A stretch of 64,000 nt of DNA from positions 142,172,823 through 142,236,822 of the forward strand of contig NC_064822.1 of the NCBI RefSeq assembly GCF_024166365.1. Direction: 5' to 3'. Within the stretch, counting starts at the first letter, position 1; each line of letters begins with the position of its first letter. A model generated the notes under the pieces. That model was not told the DNA's origin and ran no database searches. It worked only from the letters and a program-made list of their open reading frames with translations. The position numbers were made by a program, and so were the translations under genes. The stretch comes from Elephas maximus indicus. Its lineage: Eukaryota; Chordata; Mammalia; Proboscidea; Elephantidae. Below, in pieces: positions 59,196 through 64,000 of the stretch.

Positions 59196-60113
59196 TTTTC
59201 ACTAATTAGATAGCAGATAAGAACTATTTTAGGTGAAGGGAAAGACAACACAGAATACAGGAGAGGTCAGTCAGCACAACCAAAAGCAAAGAAGTTTCCT
59301 GAATAAATTGAACGCTTTGAAGGGCAGCATAGCAGGGGCAGGGGTTTGGGGACCGTGGTTTCAGGGGACATCTAAGTCAATTGGCATAATAAAATCTATT
59401 AAGAAAACATTCTGCATCCCACTTTGGTGAGAGGTGTCTGGGGTCTTAAATGCTAACAAGCGGCCATCTAAAATGTATCAATTGGTCTCAACCCACCTGG
59501 AGCAAAGGAGAATGAAGAACACCAAAGACACAAGGTAATGATGATCCCAAGAGACAGAAAGGGCCACATAAACCAGAGACTACATCAATCTGAGACCAGA
59601 AGAACTAGATGGTGTCCAAATACAACCAATGACTACCCTGACAGGAAGCACAACAGAGAACCCCTGAGGGAGCAGGAGAGCAGTGGGATGCAGACCTCAA
59701 ATTCTCATAAAAAGACCAGACTTAATGGTCTGACTAAGACTAGAAAGACCCTCGAGGTCAGGGTCCCCAGGCCTTCTGTTAGCCCAAGACAGGACCCATT
59801 CCCAAAGCCAACTCTTCAGAGAGGTATTGGACTGGACTATGGGATAGAAAATGATACCGGTGAAGAATGAGCTTTGTGGATCAAGTAGACACATGAGAGT
59901 ATGTGGCTGGCTCCTGTCTGGAGGGGAGATGAGAGGGCAGAGGAGGTCAGAGGCTGGCCGAATGGACACAAAAATAGAGAGTGGAGGGAAGGAGTGTACT
60001 GTCTCATTAGGGCGAGACCAGCTAGGAGTATATAGCAAGGTGTACACAAATTTTTCCATGAGAGACTGACTTGATTTTTAAGCTTTCACTTAAAACACAA
60101 TTAAAAAATAAAA

Positions 60114-60127
60114 AAAAGTGTTGTTGC
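60114..60127 (+). repeat. Right target-site duplication of the L1
   Basis: aaaagtgttgttgc, partner of 52137-52150. Confidence 0.93.
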
Positions 60128-60554
60128 TATGTTTAGAGGTGATACAGAGAGTTCAGTTAATTTTAGGGCCCAGTTCGGGTTTTAGCAATGATTGCCAATC
60201 CAGTCTTAGTAATGATGACAGTTTTTTCACTCATCAAAAATCTTAATGGTGGAGTTGGCAAACGTTGTGTTTATATATATATTTGCCACAATATAAAAAT
60301 AATAATAAATATTAATGAAAATGGAGTATCTTCTTCTGATAAAATTGTACAGTAAAATGACAGGTTTTATAACTAAGACAATACTGGTGTCAAATGCTAT
60401 TCAGAAGTGCTGAATGATAAGCTAATACAGGCCAAGAAAATAAATGCTATTTAATAAAAGCAATTTGGTAAACAAAATGTATAAAAATGTGGGCCACGGG
60501 GGGGTGGGGGAATGAAGAAATCATACCTTTGATATAAAAAGCACAATTATATAA

Positions 60555-61170
60555 ATTGTTATAGTGCCTTTGTAAAGCAATTTGGTAGAATCTATGAAAA
60601 CTGAAAATGTGTGTACCCTGTAACTCAAAAAATCAATTTGTAAGTACATCCATTAGAAAACCTCTTGCATAGATACGTAAGGAGGTAAGTGCACAGATGA
60701 TCACTGCAGCACTATTTGAATAACAAAAAATTAAAAAGTAATATTCATCAAAGTGAAATGGATATATTTAAAGGAATGCTCTACAGCAGCTAAAGGGATA
60801 AATTATGCAGGTAAATAAAGATATAGATATGAACAGATCTAAAAATTAAATCTCTTGAGTGAAAATGTGGCAGAACAATTCCAAAAATATGAAAATTAAA
60901 ACACAGAACATTATAATAATTACTATACATCCCTTATGAATGTACACATATGATTAAAGAGTATACAAATGGACTAGAGAACTACAGAAAAAAACCCATG
61001 GTAATGATAGTTTTTGGGAAGGAAGGAAAGTGACGTGGACTAGGGCTGGTGGTTAAAGATGACAACCGCAATGTTTTAATTTTATTAGAAGAAAAATCGG
61101 AACAAATATGGCTAAATATAGTTGGAATATGAATTTTTATTATATTATACTTTTCTGTATCTTTAGAATT
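60555..61170 (+). repeat. Ancient L1 3' region
   Basis: 'aaagcaatttggtagaatct', 'gatcactgcagcactatttg' and 'gaaatggatatatttaaagg' follow the old L1 3' order. A different and much older family than the neighbouring full-length copy. Confidence 0.65.
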
Positions 61171-61614
61171 TCTCAGAACAAAGTAAACTTCCCCCCACAC
61201 CCACAAGAAGGTATTTTGATTCAGTCTCAACTTTCTAAAACTTTACTGTGTCTTAGGGAAGAATTCAGACGGTTGCTGGAACTGGCTTCCTGGACTTCTG
61301 GGATTCAGAAGCATTTTGAATTGCTGGAAATCCATTCACACTCTATCTGCACCATCCTAAGGGAGTCCTAAAAGCCTCTGCCCCGATTTCAAGTTTCAGA
61401 ATATAGGTTCAAACAAGTCTCTACGTGATTAAAAAAAAAAAAAAACCAACTACGCCTAAGTATCTAATATTCATTGAAAGATAATTTACTGGCTTGGCTG
61501 ATATCCGAACAAGTAGCACATCAATTTGAAAAGTTAAAAATTTAAAGTATGATCTTGTCTTATTTTATAAAGTATTAAAATTCAATGCTAATTCCTTTAC
61601 CCTTCAAATTTTAC

Positions 61615-61772
61615 CTGTTTCAGCTTCTGATTCTGAGTCATCTTCCTCATCTTCTTCACTAGAGCAGCTAGATTCATCTTTCTTTCCTTCTTCTTCTTCA
61701 TCAACCTTTTCTTGTTCCAGAGATTCAATACAGGATGCATTTTTCTCTGGCTCAATAATCAATGTCTCTTTG
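61615..61772 (-). CDS. PPP1R12A: PPP1R12A exon: acidic region (319-372)
   Basis: The exon completes Asn319 and reads KETLIIEPEKNASCIESLEQ, then a strongly acidic stretch (DEEEEG, SSEEDEEDDSESEAET). This is the acidic segment that follows the ankyrin repeats in MYPT1. The acceptor is TTCCATAG and the donor is ACAG followed by GTAAAA. It ends after the first base of Asp372. Codon bias towards GAA/GAG makes the plus strand TTC-rich here. Confidence 0.96.
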
Positions 61773-61922
61773 CTATGGAAGGAAAAGAGCCTTCAAATGA
61801 TTATAAACATAAAAGGTCAAAAACATATTCATTTTTCACAGATCCACAAAATCAAATAATCCGTGGCTATTATGCCAACTCATTCATAATAACAACAAAT
61901 CCTACTTTAATATCTTACTTAC

Positions 61923-62011
61923 TTCTTAAAAGTCTTCTGTGACTGATTATTGTCCATATTAGCTGTTGATTCAATTAATGGAGATTTCTTATCTCGTTTT
62001 TCACTATGGAG
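61923..62011 (-). CDS. PPP1R12A: PPP1R12A exon: linker after ankyrin repeats (290-319)
   Basis: Encodes LHSEKRDKKSPLIESTANMD and continues to QKTFK, then two bases of the next Asn codon. It starts in phase 0 after TATAAAG. An alternative AG five bases further in (CCATAG) would drop Leu-His and break the frame, so the first AG was chosen. The donor is AA followed by GTAAGTAAG. The segment is a charged linker with no recognised domain. Confidence 0.95.
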
Positions 62012-62686
62012 CTTTATACAAAGTTAAAATAAGAATAAAAAAGGAAAATAAGAACAGCATTGAAATAATATTAATTAGTACAATACAGCATATAAAATAA
62101 GTTTTTCAAACATTAACCAAAAACAAAAGAAACAACATATAAAAGATTTACATTGTATTTGTTAAGAAAAGGGCTTGGTAAAGAAGGAACAGGACTAGAT
62201 AGCTAAAAGCTCCATGCAGGACTAAGTTGGATTTCTTAGATTCCTCCAATTTTTGACTCATTTGAAGAGTCAGGGTCCACTAACCACTTAGAATGGCTGA
62301 TGGAATTTTATTTAGATATCTGCTTCGTAGTTACATAACTCCTAATTTATTCAGCATCTGCTATTACAAATCTGAGGTTTTATTGCAGCTCCAAATTCAA
62401 GTAAACTTTCTTCTGAAATTTCAAAAAACGTGTTATCCTTGGGAACACATACACTATACAAAATATTCATTTTATCAAGGAGAGGAAATAGAATGGGGAT
62501 AAGCAACACAAAAGGCTAAACATCACCAACATCCTTTATTCTTTTATTGCCATTTGATTGTTAGGAATAACTTAAAACTAAAAAGAACAAAATATCATAG
62601 GATTACTTTTTAAATGTCTGAAATTCAAGTAACTATTTAAGCGTATTTGCTAATATAGGCAATTTTTAGATAGTTGTCAAACATAC
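62012..62686 (-). other. PPP1R12A: PPP1R12A intron, nothing recognised
   Basis: AT-rich 675-base intron between the ankyrin and linker exons. I see no repeat or gene. Confidence 0.6.
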
Positions 62687-62761
62687 CAGATTTTGTTTCT
62701 TTTGCAACTCTTCTAAATATCCTAAAATGTCTTCATCTGCTACATCAAAGGCTGTCTGGCC
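62687..62761 (-). CDS. PPP1R12A: PPP1R12A exon: end of ankyrin domain (human residues 265-289)
   Basis: Encodes 25 codons beginning GQTAFDVADEDILGYL and ending KKQNL, the final helix pair of the ankyrin repeat region that helps hold PP1 and substrate. The acceptor is TACCCAG before GGC and the donor is CTG followed by GTATGT. Both ends are in phase 0. This is the most 5' exon visible. Confidence 0.96.
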
Positions 62762-62974
62762 CTGGGTAGGAAATATGGGGAATGGTGGTGGTAAAAAGTC
62801 AATAAATTATACAATGCCTTTGTTTTTGGTGATTCTGTATGATATACATGAAGAGAGGTTAGATAACATTTTTATGGTAGTCTTAAGTGACATCATACAG
62901 ATGACTCTGGGAGATGTAAAAGAAATCCATTTCAGAGAGAAGCAGTTGACATACCTCCCCTTCTTTCTTTCTTT

Positions 62975-63530
62975 TTTTTGGTAACAGCTTTATTAAGAGA
63001 TAATTCGTAAATCTGACAATTTAATGGTGTTTAGTGTATTCAGAGTTGTAAAACCATCACCACAATCAATTTTAGAACATTATTATTATCCCCAAAGAAA
63101 ACATACCCTTTTGCAATCACTCTCCATTCTCCCTATCTCCCCCCACCCCTCCCCAAGTGAGGCAACCATTAATCTACTTTCTGTCTCTAAAGATTTGCTT
63201 ATTCTGGACATTTCATGTAAGTGTAATCATATGTCATCTTTTGTGACTGGCTGCCTTCACTTAGCATACTGTTTTCAAAGTTCACCCAAGCTATAGCATG
63301 TATCAGTACTTCATTCCTTTTTACGATTAATACTCCACTGGATAGATACACCTCATTTTGTTTATCCATTAATCAGTTGATAGACATTTGGTTTTTCTGG
63401 CTCTAAGGAATGATGCTGCTATGAACATTCATGTACAAGTTTTTGTGTGAATGCCTTTTAATTTTTCTTAGGTATATAGCTAGAAGTAGAATTACTGGGT
63501 CATGTGGCAACTCCATGTTTAACCCAATTT
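62975..63530 (-). mobile_element. Ancient L1 3' end
   Basis: Reads as the reverse complement of an old L1 3' end: 'aacagctttattaagagata', 'tctggacatttcatgtaagt', 'gtttatccattaatcagttg' and 'attactgggtcatgtggcaa' in that order. Confidence 0.85.
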
Positions 63531-63540
63531 CTTTCTTTTT

Positions 63541-64000
63541 TTAAAATAATAATATTTCACTGAGTTTTTGGTAGAAGTTTACACAGCAAGTTAGATTCTC
63601 ATTTGACAATTTCCATGCAAATTGTTCAGTGGTATCAGTTACATTTATTACAGTGTATCAACATTCTCTTTGTGTTCTGTTTGTTTGATTCCTTTCCAGT
63701 ACTCTAGTTTCCCTGCCCCCTTATATTCTCATCTTTGCGGTTAGGAAAGTGTTGACCTTTTGGTCTCAGGTTGATGGTTTTTAAGTAGGACACCAATCTT
63801 GTGGGTTATATCTGTTATTTTGTGTGCCACTCTACTATTTCGCTAAAAGGTGATCTCAGGGGATTTAAAGAGTGTTTTAGCGCATTAGTCTCAGGGGGTC
63901 CTCTGTCCTTTACTGTTACAGTTTGTCTGGCTTATTCTTATTTTTATAAGAATTTAAGTTCTCCATATTTTTCTCTCATTCTAGCCAGGACCAAGTATTG
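63541..64000 (-). mobile_element. Afrotherian L1 3' UTR, cut by the window edge
   Basis: On the minus strand it ends with 'tgctgtgtaaacttctacca' and 'aaaactcagtgaaat' before an A-rich tail at about 63530-63545. The same text occurs on the plus strand at 46760-46944. It was inserted in or beside the old L1 at 62975-63530. It extends beyond the right edge. Confidence 0.7.

Larger units (their letters stand above)
52151..60113 (+). mobile_element. Near full-length L1 retrotransposon, decayed
   Basis: An L1 of about 8 kb including nested SINEs. It begins 'gagaggtggggccaagatgg', the usual L1 5' start, and has a 5' UTR to about 53640, an ORF1 relic, an ORF2 relic, a G-rich 3' UTR and an A-rich tail. 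Clean target duplications flank it. Both frames are broken by stops and frameshifts. Three AfroSINEs inserted later (53436-53607, 57426-57580, 58268-58386). It sits in sense opposite to PPP1R12A, inside the 12.6 kb intron. Cannot be mobile now. Confidence 0.95.
1190..62761 (-). other. PPP1R12A: PPP1R12A (MYPT1) transcription unit, 3' part
   Basis: MYPT1 is the targeting subunit of myosin light chain phosphatase. It binds the PP1 catalytic subunit through its N-terminus and directs it to phosphorylated myosin II; its central and C-terminal parts carry inhibitory and docking sites. Twenty canonical coding exons are seen in this window, all on the minus strand with GT donors and AG acceptors and continuous phase. 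They sum to 2301 nt, which is 766 codons plus a stop. Numbering the first visible codon 265 puts RRST of the two ROCK sites at 696 and 853, exactly as in the human protein, so the gene looks intact here. The promoter, the PP1-binding motif and most ankyrin repeats lie beyond the right edge. The left limit is an estimate from a poly(A)-signal cluster. Confidence 0.97.

Noticed and set aside
1-64000. CRISPR arrays, operons, prophage or bacterial features
   Set aside because: Spliced exons, SINEs and LINEs show this is vertebrate nuclear DNA; no regularly spaced short repeats were seen.

Overview
The window is mammalian nuclear DNA, almost certainly from an afrotherian such as an elephant or close relative. 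The taxonomic evidence is about two dozen copies of a tRNA-derived SINE of the AfroSINE type (head like GGAGCCCTGGTGGCGCAGTGG, tail like CAATGGGTTTGGTTT) together with a matching L1 lineage. Ancient MIR, L2, L1M and hAT remnants shared by all placentals fill much of the rest.

The only cellular gene recognised is PPP1R12A, which encodes MYPT1, the targeting subunit of myosin light chain phosphatase. It lies on the minus strand, so the 3' UTR is at the left (about 1190-3266) and the exons run upstream to the right. Twenty canonical coding exons are placed here with splice sites and consistent phase. Together they give 766 codons plus a stop. Starting the count at human residue 265 puts the ROCK sites at Thr696 and Thr853 and the C-terminus at 1030, so there is no net length change against the human protein. 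The promoter and most of the ankyrin exons lie beyond the right edge. In order, the exons encode the end of the ankyrin domain, an acidic stretch, Ser/Thr-rich regulatory segments with the NUAK1, PKA/PKG and ROCK sites, the coiled coil and the C-terminal leucine zipper.

Two unassigned exon-like stretches inside PPP1R12A introns are the most interesting content. The first (41909-42025) is an in-phase 39-codon open segment resembling the neighbouring canonical exon: it repeats the core PASWR-GLRKTG, with mostly synonymous differences in that core, but has Ile where the canonical exon has Ser445. The second (5167-5301) is an open segment behind a strong acceptor, encoding a leucine-zipper-like sequence (ENRALTRV) parallel to the canonical last exon (ENGALIRV). 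Both look like diverged exon duplicates under protein-level constraint and are candidate alternative exons.

Region by region: 1-1190 is downstream flank; 1190-3353 is the last exon and 3' UTR; 3354-36238 holds C-terminal and central exons in introns with AfroSINEs, L2, MIR, a composite L1 and an inverted-repeat element; 36239-49001 holds the middle exons, the duplicated exon, an hAT element, long L2 sequence and a tandemly duplicated SINE block; 49002-61614 is one large intron dominated by a nearly full-length, decayed L1 (52151-60113) with clear target-site duplications and three nested AfroSINEs; 61615-62761 holds the acidic-region exons and the last ankyrin exon; 62762-64000 is intron with two L1 3' ends.
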